Part shown: positions 23,270 through 33,949 of the stretch, one piece after another
How the letters are laid out: every line of letters begins with the position of its first letter
Numbering within the stretch: position 1 is the stretch's first letter
Assembly (NCBI GenBank): GCA_963932145.1
Contig: OZ010571.1
Location: 154,282,012-154,346,011 of the forward strand
Source: Acanthosepion lycidas
Taxonomy: Eukaryota; Mollusca; Cephalopoda; Sepiida; Sepiidae
Length of the DNA: 64,000 nt
Direction: 5' to 3'
Position numbers and translations under genes: made by a program
The notes under the pieces: model-generated
Database searches by the model: none
What the model saw: only the letters and a program-made list of their open reading frames with translations
What the model was told of the DNA's origin: nothing

Positions 23270-24372
23270 ATCAAATGTTTTGCATAGTCTATGAGGCATG
23301 GGTATAAATCATTCTGTATTTTTATTGCTTCTTCTGATAATAATGATTACATTTCTTGTTCCAGTGTTAAGTGTGTGGCTTTGGTAAAGAACAATGCCAC
23401 ACTCTTCTTGCTCTATTTCCAGTCTAATTCTGCTGTGTGCTCCATTCATCAAAATCCAGATAGGCTTAGTTATCTGGCTCATTAAGCTGATAGTCAAATG
23501 GAGTACATATTAATCTGTCTGGTTTCTTAGATTGTTCTATGAAGATGGATCTACTAAGGTCTTCCAGTATCTCATTATTGTTGTATATTTCATTTATTAT
23601 TTCTGTATTTATCAGTTTTAAACTCAACAAAGACCGATAGTATCTCTACTACAACCCCGTATAGTTCTGCTTTTTTGTTCCTGCTCATCTTAGCCAATGC
23701 CAGTCTTATACCAGACTTTAGTATTTCATATCTTACCCTTTTTTGTTTTTTGTGTATTGCAGGTTTCCCTTTATTTTCTTTCTCTGTTATGAATATTTGT
23801 TCTTTTTTTATGCATCCTGTCAAGGAATGTGTCTTTTGTCTTGTTATTATAAAAGATTCTTTTCTGCAAACCTGTCACATAACTATGATACTTATTCTTT
23901 CTATTTCTGCCCACTTTTTGTTGAGCCATCTCTCTTTTACTTGTCTGCATGTGTTTCTAATGTTTGTATTTTATATTCCATACCATTCCTTGGTATTACT
24001 TGCTGTCTCTTTCATTGTGTCAAAATTTTATCTCTCATCCACTTCTTTTTTTCTTGTCACTCTTAGGATAATCTCATTTGCTGATATTACTAGAGGTTCC
24101 TTAAGGTGTTCCACTTCAAAGTTCTGGTCTCTTCTATGCCTCTGACAGCATACATGCTTGCAAGTTGAGTCATCCTGGAGTTTGTTGTATTTGAGTTCCA
24201 CTGTTGCTTTGGATTTCTTTAATTTCTCTAGCTGGTGTCTAATTATAATAATACAGGAATATTGTTATTCCCACAATCAGCACTTGGATAGGTTTTACTG
24301 TCCAGAATTGTATTCCTGAATCTCTTATTGACTGCTATGCAGTCAGTCTGACGCCTTGTATCTCCTCCTGGG
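23270..24372 (-). mobile_element. LINE fragment (same family), endonuclease end to RT, copy B
   Basis: Read on the minus strand from about 24372. YPSADCGNNNIPV corresponds to the end of the endonuclease domain (usually GADCGSDHNPV). A linker rich in K and R follows. Next come IRLALAKMSRNKKAELYGVV (about 23710-23660; usually IRLALAKMSRNKAAGPDGIV), the conserved RT entry. LMSQITKPIWILMNGAHSRI and TGTRNVI (23497-23309) follow. The copy keeps more than 300 codons of recognisable sequence but is interrupted by stops and shifts. Its 5' truncation point touches a 5S rRNA-derived segment in the opposite orientation. Confidence 0.83.
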
Positions 24373-24378
24373 CTTTTT

Positions 24379-24453
24379 AAAAACACTGGTTCTCATTCAA
24401 TCACTGAAGTTAAGTAGTATCAGACCCAGTCAGTACTTAGACGGGGGGCTGAA
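24379..24453 (+). pseudogene. 5S rRNA-derived sequence (partial)
   Basis: From AACACTGGTTCTCATTCAAT through CACTGAAGTTAAGTAGTATC to CAGTACTTAGACGGGG, the order and spacing match the middle of animal 5S rRNA. The usual strings are caccggttctcgtccgatc, accgaagttaagcaacgtc and gttagtacttggatgggtg. Box A, intermediate element and box C of the internal Pol III promoter fall within it in decayed form. Most differences are C-to-T or G-to-A, many at former CpG sites. The first third and the last part of 5S are missing or unrecognisable. It may be a 5S pseudogene, a 5S-derived SINE (SINE3-like), or a 5S-LINE chimera made by template switching. Confidence 0.8.
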
Positions 24454-24555
24454 AATGACTTTTCATCTCAAAATATGCTTTGGCAAACAATAAGAACAAA
24501 TCAATCAACCTGGGTTTTTCTATATCCATAAGCACCTTTTGATACTCCTGAAACC

Positions 24556-24566
<11 letters not shown>

Positions 24567-24600
<34 letters not shown>

Positions 24601-24627
24601 TAACAAGTCCAAAAATTGTGCCCCCTA

Positions 24628-24665
<38 letters not shown>
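24567..24665. repeat. Paired poly-A and poly-T runs
   Basis: About 30 A (24567-24597) and about 35 T (24631-24665) are separated by about 33 bases, giving an A/T inverted pair able to form a long A-T stem. Confidence 0.9.
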
Positions 24666-24667
<2 letters not shown>

Positions 24668-24669
24668 TG

Positions 24670-25135
24670 CTTAGTACCAGCATTAGTCTTAGTGCTTGTA
24701 AATTTATATAGCATAGCAGATATACCGCTTACTTTTAAAATATTGGTTAGGTCTATAAATGGGTAAAATTTTGGATTTTCTTTTTTTCTTTTAGTCTATA
24801 GAGAAAATATTTTTATTTAGTACAAAAACATTTTTCTACATTTTTGGAAAAATCCAGAATAGTTGAAATTTTCATGGAATATGTAATATTTTCCAATAAT
24901 ATTAATTAATGAAGGAAAAATATCTTCTGTCCCCTCCCTTATCTCATAAAATCTGAATTTTTCATTTTCCATTATTTTTTTTTATTTATTTATTTTTTTA
25001 ATAACATTGATATCTACCAAACAAGTTTAAAACTTAGGCCAATGTCTTTATTCATGTATATAATTTCAGAAAATTAAAAAAAAAAAAAAAAAAAACGGTA
25101 CTTGTTGCAATGTTTGGCAACCTTGTCTCTCATAT
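24670..25135. other. AT-rich stretch, no gene recognised
   Basis: AT-rich DNA with a poly-A run at about 25075-25095. No coding or RNA signature was seen. Confidence 0.5.
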
Positions 25136-25139
25136 TATT

Positions 25140-25760
25140 ACTGTTGTATCTGATCCCTATTTGTATCTCACTGTTTGTGGTTTTGTTATTGTTATAGTGG
25201 AAACATCTATTCTATTGTTAATAGACTCTCACACCTATAATAAGTAGGAGGAGTAGGAGTCGCTCAGGAAGTGGGTCAGTCAGTCGATGTCAGACGTCCG
25301 TTAGTCGGATATTAAAGTATCAGCCACCACAACTAGATTACTGTGTCATTACCTATTATATCAAGTTCCTAACGTTTTGTACGTCAAACCTTTTTTAGGA
25401 CCAACTTAGTACAAATACAAGCCTCCACTGTGAAACCACTCTACAACAATTATAAACTAGGTTATGACTTAACAAGGATTCATTTTAAATCAAATTAATT
25501 TTACTGGTATTTCATTTTAATACATAAAAAAAACATCTGTTACGTAGTACAGAGAAGAAAGCTAGAATAGAATTGTTACGTAGTAAAGAGAAGAAAGCAA
25601 GGATAGAATAACCTTTTCTTAAGGCTTTACTGAACTTAATTCACAGCAGTCAGTAATCAACAAAGGAAAGAATTCAGAATGAAAAGGAAGGAGAACGCAG
25701 CTTTTAAAGAGGAAAGGGAACGTGTGAAAAGTCACGTGGACAAGAAAGCTAGTTTCCTTT
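25140..25760. mobile_element. LTR-like block, family unknown
   Basis: A less AT-rich block. Its left part (25240-25400) has GTCAGTCAGTCGATGTCAGA and GATATTAAAGTATCAGCC, in the style of an LTR R/U5. The right part begins TGTTACGTAGTA, read outward as ...TACTACGTAACA, and includes TTTAAAAG as a TATA-like box on the minus strand. A 35-bp direct repeat (25539-25573 and 25574-25608) starts at each TGTTACGTAGTA. No internal coding region or partner LTR is visible. It is probably a fossil LTR or two fused ones, with low certainty. Confidence 0.35.
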
Positions 25761-25764
25761 TTTT

Positions 25765-27795
25765 ATTCATTTTTTTTTTTTTAACGAAAATATAACATAA
25801 TATAATAGTAAATATGGCACTGAATGATCAAGGAAAAGATAAAAGTTCAAATGGTTTGATTTGATTGATTGCCAGCCATAAATGCTCTTGTTTGGCAGAT
25901 CAACTGCTACAGTTAAGTACACTTCTTGTAGGGTTAGAAATACAAATTCAAGTCTTGCCAAGAGCTTATTCTTTATTTGTTCTGGTCTAAAGAAATATTG
26001 AGGAAAAATTAATGGTTGACAATACCTCATCAAATAAAAAAAAAATAAAAATAAAAATCATGATAATATAACAACTGAGTTGAGATAAATGTGAGAAAAT
26101 AATTGACTGTTTAGAACTATGGATAACTCTGGCCATTTAAGAAATCATAGGGTTAATTCAAATTTCAATGCCCTTTTGTGCAAGGATAATATTTGTCATG
26201 GTTTGTCAGTAGCCTCAACAATTTGTTTGCTGTAGACATTTTAGTATCAGATGTTGCCATGGACAGCAGGTGTTTGGACAACTGAGTCAGCAAGTTAGCT
26301 TGTTCACAAATGAAACAAGTCTTATAAAAATGTCCCACTTTGGTATGCTTATCAATGTGTAAATGAATTATTCATTCTGAGAACAAATCAAATCAAGTGC
26401 CTTAACTTAGGGGGTCATTTGGAGCACCTCCAATGATAGTTTTTTGTTTTTCTTTCTCTTCTAAACAAAAGTAATTCTAGGCTAAATATCTTACTGACCT
26501 TGCTTTCTGAATTCAAATATTCTTTTACAAATTTTGATTAATAAGCTTATTAATCATGAGAGACTGGACAGTGGGACTTGCTAACATATGATTTAATGCT
26601 TTAAATACTTATACTGTCAGTATATGAAATGAATGCTATAATTTTAGCGCACACTATACATGGACAATACTGCAGATAATTTTCATTCAAATTATTCACT
26701 CTTCAGTCCTCATATGAATTTTATTTTTCAGTTTCAGATAACCTAGAAGACCAAAATGAAATGAATAAACTTGCTCACAAATAAACTTATCTTTGTTTTA
26801 TTCTAAACTTCAACATACCATGAATTCTATTCTATTTAAGATACTTGCATGTTTACCTCAGATAGCAGTCTGAAGAATTGAAGCAATTAGAAAACTTGTG
26901 TCAATACGGAAACGGATATCTCATTAATCTGGTACTTGGGGAGATCTGCAATACCTATATGAATATCCTAGTATTTGTCACTGTCAAGGGCTGGCTATGA
27001 AAGTAGCAGCTTTTATTTTTACAACTACTTATAGAAGAGTGGTTTTGTAATTGCTCACCTACCCCTTTTTCCATAAATCCTCTAAGATTATGGATTTTAT
27101 AAACATGAACTGATTACTGTTTAAGATAGTATATTCAAGAACAAAATGTACCTTTGTATCATTTCCACCCACTATAGAACATGTGTAGATACTTTACCTA
27201 AGAACATCCTTGTAAGGCTTTTATTTTCTTTGTCTGAACTATTTAAAGACATTTTTGATAATTTGACTGATATCAAACATTTAATGTTGATGGTTGTATT
27301 TCATTATTGCATTTATTTTGACTTGATTCAACAAAAATCAGTTTCTGCACATACTTTCAGCTGCATTGATGTATTTATCTAATTAGTACACTTAAGGGTC
27401 ATTGTAACTACAAATAGCAATTTTACTCCACATGGCAAACTGCATTGATTTCTCCCAATTGCTTCAAAACAGGATAACTATCTTTTGCATATTGAATTTT
27501 ATCTTTTTGTAAACAAGGTAGCAACTTACAAATCAGATTTACCAACATTCCTTACAAAATATTCCTTTTCTCTGTGTGATCAATTCTAAAGTTGGTGTGA
27601 ATTATAAATGTTTATCTTAGTCTGGAACAAGACCACCCAAGATCAAAGGGAAACAGGAGTAGAAAAATTGCTGCAACACAATCTTCCAGATGTAAGGATT
27701 TGGCTACTTAGTAATCTAATATATGATGACTACCCCAGCTGCTCCGTATTCAAGTTTGATCACCTCAGCTGATTATAGAGACCTAAAGTCTTGTT
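25765..27795. other. Gene-free stretch
   Basis: No transposon or RNA signature was recognised. The longest frame (minus strand, 26033-25767, 88 codons) has no recognisable domain. Moderately complex sequence at 26880-27600 shows no known family. Confidence 0.45.
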
Positions 27796-27804
27796 GCCCC
27801 ACGT

Positions 27805-28499
27805 TGTGATTAATTCATCACTAAACTGGCTTGGTCTGAATAGTCGACTGGAATCAATGACTTGGTTTGGTCCTGTCAGAGTAAAGTCACACAAAAGAAA
27901 AAAAAATGGGTAAAAGAAAAAAAAATTTATATACAGTAACTTGTTACAAAGTTGATGTACAGTTATTGACAGCTTAAGCAAGACTATATTCTCCATGCAA
28001 TAATTCTCAACCCTTCCCGATTGTCATGACACTGTTGTTAGAAATTCTTTGGAAAGAAACTTCTGGAACAAGGCTTTAAGTTGGAGGTTTTTTCTTCAGG
28101 GCAGCAAGTCACATGAGATCAGGCGAAGCAGTGGTCTCTCTGCCATCGTCTGTCTGCAGTGTCTCCACTTTCTCTGTCTCTCTTTCATGGTGTTCTGTTT
28201 TTATGGACCTATGCATAAGAGCTGGGGTATGATGTGCTCGGGGTATGCCAGTGCTAACCAACAACCAATCAGGGCTCTCCCTGCAAATGTCCAAATATGG
28301 GGGAGTCCCTCCTTGGAATTCTACCTGGACCTTCTTTTGGTCACCTGATCAAACCCATCCTTCCTGCTTCGTGTGAGTGCCTCTCACCATCACTGCCTGA
28401 AGGGTGTGGATGGTCCTCCGCCTCCATGCAATACCACCTAGGCTCTCCTTCTTGGTAACCTAACCAAACCCTAAGGGCTAGGTGTGGTCTAGTCCAACA
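27805..28499 (-). mobile_element. Solo LTR-like fossil
   Basis: On the plus strand this 695-bp block begins TGTGATTAATTC and ends AGTCCAACA, the TG...CA ends of an LTR. It is markedly richer in G+C than its flanks. Read on the minus strand it has promoter-like parts in order: a CCAAT-type GATTGGTTG near 28266 and CATAAAAACAG as a TATA-like box near 28200. Directly outside its 3' end lies GTGGGGCAACAAGACTTTAG, a candidate primer-binding leader. No internal gag or pol and no second LTR were seen. Family (Gypsy or Pao) is undetermined, and the element is broken. Confidence 0.5.
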
Positions 28500-28504
28500 G
28501 CCAA

Positions 28505-28953
28505 ATTTTAATTATTGTTCAAAATTCTTTCTTATCTTGCTCTTGGCGTCTGGTCTTTTCCACATCTGGAATCTATTATTCTTTTCCCATCGTCAACCTC
28601 TTTGGTCAACAAGTGGCAAAAAGAGAACAATACCTTGATTTTTGGGAAGTTTTATTGTGTTTCAGCCGACAAAAATTTTGTCATTCTTTCATCTATCTTT
28701 TGCTGGAAATTTGTCTGATTCTAAAAGTCTATACTCATCTATCGTCCAAACTCACAGCCAGGGGTCTGTCTCTTCCACTTTGCTCACAATGGTCATAAAA
28801 ATATTATCTGTTTCTTTTCTGGAGGTCATTAGTCCTCCAAAACAGTTTGCCTTGGAGCCTCAGTTTTAACCAAAACCAGATGGTCTCTTTGTTTTATCTC
28901 TCCAGCAAATGAGAAATTTAATTATCCTTCCTATCCATCTATCTATCTATCTA

Positions 28954-28994
<41 letters not shown>

Positions 28995-29263
28995 TATTTT
29001 TTTATTTTATTTTATTTTTATTTTTTTTTTTTTTGAAAAAAAAAAAAATCAAATATCCTTTTCTTTTATTTTTCCTTCATCCCGTCATCTGTATATCTTC
29101 ATTCTATTGGAATTTAGTGTTTTTTCAATTTACTAACACCTTTCCAATAGTGTCACAAATAGATTAGCATTTGAAACCATGAATAATTTAAATATGAAAT
29201 ACACAACAATCTGCAACTGCTTATGGAAAAAAACTAAATAAAGTCTCTCTCTCTATCTATCTA

Positions 29264-29330
<67 letters not shown>

Positions 29331-29640
29331 TTTATATGCTAAAAATTCATGAAAAATAAGATATTTAGCTTTTGGGTTTTTTTTAACGCCTCGTTTTCTC
29401 ACAACTGAAAGTTATACTCTGTTCCAAAGGTAGGCAATCCATGGGGCATATCTGGCCATTTACAAGCAACCATTAACCAGCCTGCAAATGATTTTTTTTT
29501 TATTCTGAGCATTTCCTGTGGCCACTGTGGGTACATATATAGCATCTTCTTACATTGACCCCAGATTGTGTTTCACATTAAATGTCTGCTGAAAGGAAAT
29601 AATAATTAATTCTAGTAAGGTATATATTTAATTTCATATA
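28505..29640. other. Simple-repeat-rich stretch
   Basis: It contains (ATCT)n(AT)n at about 28937-28990 and (CTAT)n(TA)n(CA)n at about 29250-29330, plus T and A runs near 29010-29048. No gene was recognised. Confidence 0.6.
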
Positions 29641-30660
29641 TTGAGTTGGAACCAAAGTTTTTTGGGGCTTTTTTTGTTTTGTTTTTTTAACTGAATTTCA
29701 AAGACAATACTTAGATATAGGTTTATTCAACCATATATTTGCTATTTTTCTCTACTACATTTTGCCATCCCCTAAGGCAGCTTCCATCCTCCCAGAATTT
29801 GGCATTTCTAGGTGATGAACTGGCTTATGATTTTTACAGGCTTTTAAAGAATTAAAGTTCTTCCCATTTAAGATAATATTGTAGTGATCATAAGTGATAT
29901 TGCAAAAGTTTCAAGTACAACGGGTGTGTCAAGCTGTAGCACTTTCTTCTGGGTCTGCAAAGAGATATGAGGTCTGATATTCATTTGATGGAAGATAATA
30001 CCCCCCACCTCCCAATTGGCCAGTTAAGTCCACTTACCATCAATTGCTGCATTTAGCTAGTCTAGTTATGAACACACATGACTTCTCTTAATTCAACACA
30101 GTGTGTGCCCTTCTAATCTTGCCAGATGAATATCCTCACCTTCTTTAGCTTTTGAAGTGATTAACAGTGATTCATTTCATTTTCCTAGAGACCTTTTTTC
30201 AATCCACATTGTCATAAAAAAATCAATTTTTCATCACCTGTGATCATTCTTTTTAAAAAGATGGGTTGTTTTTGTTGTGTTTAAGTAGAGAATCACAGGT
30301 GGAAATGTGGTTCATTTTTAAATTTCTTTTCTATTAAATTGTGAGGTACCCAAACATCACAGGGATTTGTGTATTCAAATGCCTTACAACTCTCACATGT
30401 GATATGTATAGTATCTCTGCAATGTCCTGTGATGGATTATTTTTAATCAGCATTTTAATTTGGTTATTATCAATGATTGCAGGTCTGCTTGAAACATTCT
30501 CAGTCTTCTAGAATCTAGCAAACCACTTACGAACAGTCATCTCAGCTATGGCACCAACAACATAAATGACACATGTTTTTTTTGTTGTTTTTTTTTTTTT
30601 TTCTGTTTGAACAGCATTTTTCCTCTGCAAAAATAAGAGCATCAAATTACAAAAATGCAT
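29641..30660 (-). mobile_element. Mariner transposon relic (cecropia/Hsmar1-like)
   Basis: Minus strand, with a plausible start at 30642: MLLFLQRKNAVQ, matching the family's LLFEFKKGKNAVQT. Then VGAIAEMTVRKWFARF (first helix-turn-helix) and NVSSRPAIIDNNQIKMLIKN with DIAEILYISHVRVVRHL (second helix-turn-helix) follow. Near 30240 comes MITGDEK, the first catalytic Asp region. Later, in shifted frames, come a PHIS remnant of the second catalytic region and LNGKNFNSLKACKNH near 29870-29830. That last string is typical of the C-terminus. Stops and shifts show that it is dead. TTGAGTTGGAACCAAAG near 29643 resembles the mariner terminal repeat; the other end was not found. A full mariner transposase has about 345 residues, and most of that length is represented. 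Confidence 0.87.
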
Positions 30661-31199
30661 TTCATTTCCCCTCTATTTTTCACATTAAACATAAAAATCC
30701 TAAAAAATTACAATAGATGCAAACTGTATGGAAAGACTAATTTAAATGTCAGCTTCCAGAATGAAATATTATTAATAATAATAATAATACTTGAAATTAA
30801 ATCATGTGTTCAAATGTCACCTAGTCAAAAGCACTATAAATTTTTCTTCCAACCAAATACTTTAAGGGACTAATCACTCTTATTTTTATATCAGCTATAG
30901 AGGGATACTCTGTCAGATGTGATAATTAAAAAGCATGCATTGATGACGGGTTACACAATTGTAAGTATATTGACCCTTTGACATCTCTTACCACAGGATA
31001 TCACATTTGCTAAGATAGTTGTTGAATAACTTGCATTTCAAAATGTAGATGCCTAGTGTGAAAACTTTGAATACTCTTTGATACTTCATTGATCACTCTG
31101 GGAAACCAGTTCCTCATAAGTCTAGAAAATGTTAGTATGAAGAAGGTGGCAAATATCAGATGACATTACATGATCCACCATAATGGAAATTTTAATAAG

Positions 31200-32650
31200 T
31201 TCACTGGAAAAAAAAAAAAAAAAAATATTGATTGAAAGCTCATTTCAGAAAACATGTAATTTTTTTTTCTTTTTTCTTATCCTAAGAAATAAAAATGAAG
31301 CAAATACTCATGCCAACTAAAAATCTTGAAATGGATTCCAGGAAAGAAAATTCTTTTATAGACGAAGAGTTTGTCAAAGGATGTTTACTGCCAATGGTGA
31401 ATATAATTTGTCCCAAAACGAAATCTTCATTTGTATCTATCAGTCTGTCTGCAAGAACAATCCCATAGTGAGTTGAAGAAAATGTCTGCAACAAATTGCA
31501 ATTATTTTTTCTTTTCAATTGCATTTGATGAAAGCTCAGACTTGCAATGTTCTTTAACTTGGTGTTTGAAAGATCTCCACTTTTCAAATTTTTTAAGTTT
31601 ATTCAGTTAATTTCCATGAAGGACACATGTTACTGGAGCAGACCTTTTTTAAGCTTTGTTGAAAATGTCAGAAATGAAACTAGATGTTTTAATGCTAATT
31701 GATATTACAACTGATAGAGAACCAGTAATAGTGAAATAGAACAAAGGCATCATTGCATTCCTTCAAGAAAAAAATGAAAAAACCCTTAGTATTGTAGAGA
31801 AATTGTTTTATCCATCAGGAGCCACTATATGCCAAGTATTTGAAATTAAATGATGTTATAGAGATGTCAAAAAAAAAAAAAAAAAAAAATCTGATTCACT
31901 CTCATTGATTGAATCTTTGCCAATTTTTTGTTGGATATGTAAGTAGAATATGGGGAGTCGGCTTATTTCAGCAATTATATGCTTGAGTAGCCAAAAGTTC
32001 ATATTGGAATGAGTCCCTGCACTGCATGAACAGGTGGTTATATGCATTGAAAATAAAAATGAGAATGTTTCACACTTTTATCCTGATTGATCTGTAGCTT
32101 TGGTATTTCTTGTTGACATATTTCATTTAAATAATTTGAATTTACAATTTCAAGAGACAAATCAGTTGATACACTAGCTGCATGGTCATATTGTGACTTT
32201 TTGAAAAGTAGTTTCACTTTAAGGAATACCAGCACCAAAAAGGAAATTGTACTTATTTTCTCACTCTTCAAAAAAATAAATGTCATAAGATCCAGATCAA
32301 AGAATTGAAGTTTTTATCTTATTCTGTTGATTTTTCTTTTGTGTTTGTGAGTTTATTTATTGTTCTTTTTTTGATGTAGAAGTGGGCATTACATCTGAAT
32401 CCATTTTAAATAAAATTATTTATGCAGTGTGACATTTTAATATTGTATGTGATATAATGCTCGACTTATCTAAAAAATATATTCTTCATTGTGAGAAGTT
32501 AGACTGCAGAAAAGATTGTGTGTGAGCGATTATTCTCCACGTGCCCTCCCCCCCAAATATTTCAGAACAAGACTGACTGATGACACCCATCTAAATAATG
32601 TCTTGCTTTTGGTATCACTATGTCTGTTGTTCATTATTCATAAACTTTCA
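31200..32650 (+). mobile_element. hAT transposon relic (GTF2IRD2/ZBED-like)
   Basis: Plus-strand pieces in order: FIDEEFVKGCLLPMVNIICP (from about 31352), ISLSARTI (about 31440), IAFDESSDLQCSLTW (about 31520), DITTDREPVIVK (about 31700), ALVFLVDIFHLNNLNLQFQE (about 32097) and finally RLTDDTHLNNVLLLVSL (about 32570). These match the order in hAT transposases of the Charlie/Buster type and the host proteins derived from them, such as the transposase-like part of GTF2IRD2 and FAM200/ZBED proteins. In those, the fragments read AFDESSD, LxGVxTDGAPSM and SRLTDEHLNNVLR. The BED zinc finger is not seen upstream. Many stops and a poly-A insertion (31868-31888) rule out a functional protein. A short-lived domesticated gene is an alternative, but the decay favours a dead transposon. 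Confidence 0.8.
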
Positions 32651-32659
32651 AACAACAAA

Positions 32660-33070
32660 CAAAATAAAGTTTCACATTGATTACATTAAAATTTGGTATT
32701 TTTTTTTTTTTTTATTAGACTTAATCTATCAGGATTCATTACATTCATACTTTGTTTTAAAGATTCTTTAATAGATTCAGAGATGCCTTGATTTAAATGG
32801 ACAGTTTTAAATCTTGGAAACATTTTTAGTGTTTATATGACCCAATGTCCTTTTATGTTTTCTTTTTCTTTTTTTTTCAAATTCACAGAAGTGTGTCAAA
32901 AAGTGTTGGCATTAAATTAACACTTACTAAGCTATACTTGCTAGTCTCCATTATTTCTTGATATACAAAATATCTAAATATTCTATATACTGATAAGAGT
33001 TTTATAAGATAAGGAAAATATCCAAAAAGGAAATATATTCCAGACATAAAATGTTTTACTAGGAAATGAA

Positions 33071-33101
<31 letters not shown>

Positions 33102-33680
33102 CAGATTTTTTTTTATTTATTTTAATGCTATATCCCTTAACTCCCAGAAGTGCCATGTAAATTAGCTGCCCATGTCATCTATGCTAACAAAATCCAAAGA
33201 GCCTTTCATTAAAGCAGAGGGACAACTTACATGCACAACTTGAAAAAGATAATGTAGTAGTTTCCTGTTGCTTTCTCCATGTTTTATGGTAAAAAAGCTC
33301 CTAAACAGGCTGCAACCCAGAGCTGAAAAATCTAATCTTCTATTATGTTTATATTGCTATTTAACCCAGAGCTGGGGTGAAAAGAATTGCCTTCCCCAAG
33401 TTCATTAGTGTGACATGTACACAACAGAACTAGAATGAAAGATGAACCTGTCTTGCCAATTCTACTTCTGTTCACCAAACACTATCTGCATATCCTTAAA
33501 TATTGATTGTGGTATAAAAATTGTGAATCAAATTTGAGTTTGAAGCATATAGATGTTATTCTAGAATGTATTTGTGTTCTGAGATGCTGACTGTAAATTT
33601 ACAAAGTATTTTGGTCATCTAAGTGTGATGTAGAATATGTAATTCATTATGTATTCATGTAAACATCTGAAACAAATGCT
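32660..33680. other. Unassigned stretch with dispersed motif
   Basis: No gene was recognised. Poly-A at 33072-33098. Sequence at 33250-33380 shares two short motifs with 45655-45740 (see the repeat entry). Confidence 0.4.
33250..33400 (+). repeat. Dispersed repeat candidate, copy 1
   Basis: GTTTCCTGTTGCTTTC is followed after about 100 bases by TTGCTATTTAACCCAGAGCT. The same two motifs, in the same order, occur at 45660 and 45723 (GTTTCCTGTTGCTTTC, then CTGCTATTTAAGCCATTGCT). This suggests a shared diverged repeat of unknown type. Confidence 0.4.
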
Positions 33681-33684
33681 AAAA

Positions 33685-33945
33685 ATACCATAAACAGAAC
33701 ACGTGAACACTGAGAAAAATCAGAACTGCAAAAACATCAGAAAAAAACAGCTGAAATTTCTGGAACACATAGAAGAGGACCTACATAATTTAGCACATAT
33801 AATATTGAATAAAAAATAACAGAAAACCACAAATAACCTACTTACTGAATTTGTGTGAATTGATAACAGAAGAGGATGAAAACTAATTTAGAGCAAAAAA
33901 AAAAAAATGATCACCCATGTCCTGAATGGACAAAGGCAACTGAAA
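33685..33945 (+). mobile_element. LINE 3' end fragment
   Basis: The translation contains TEHVNTEK (usually PWTEHVSNEEV), KKQLKFLEHIEEDLHNLAH (usually RQLKFLGHIMRKEGLENL) and, near the end, DHPCP in place of IAHVLKGHG. This matches the last ~80 residues of the same LINE family as 14.5 and 56.7 kb. It is a strongly 5'-truncated and decayed copy. Confidence 0.75.
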
Positions 33946-33949
33946 GAAG

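Noticed and set aside
23675-24145. 156-codon plus-strand frame, membrane-protein-like
   Set aside because: It is the antisense of LINE copy B; the hydrophobic look comes from reading the A-rich coding strand backwards.
28049-28348. 99-codon frame in a G+C-richer patch
   Set aside because: The patch is better explained as an LTR; the frame has no domain and a competing frame lies on the other strand.
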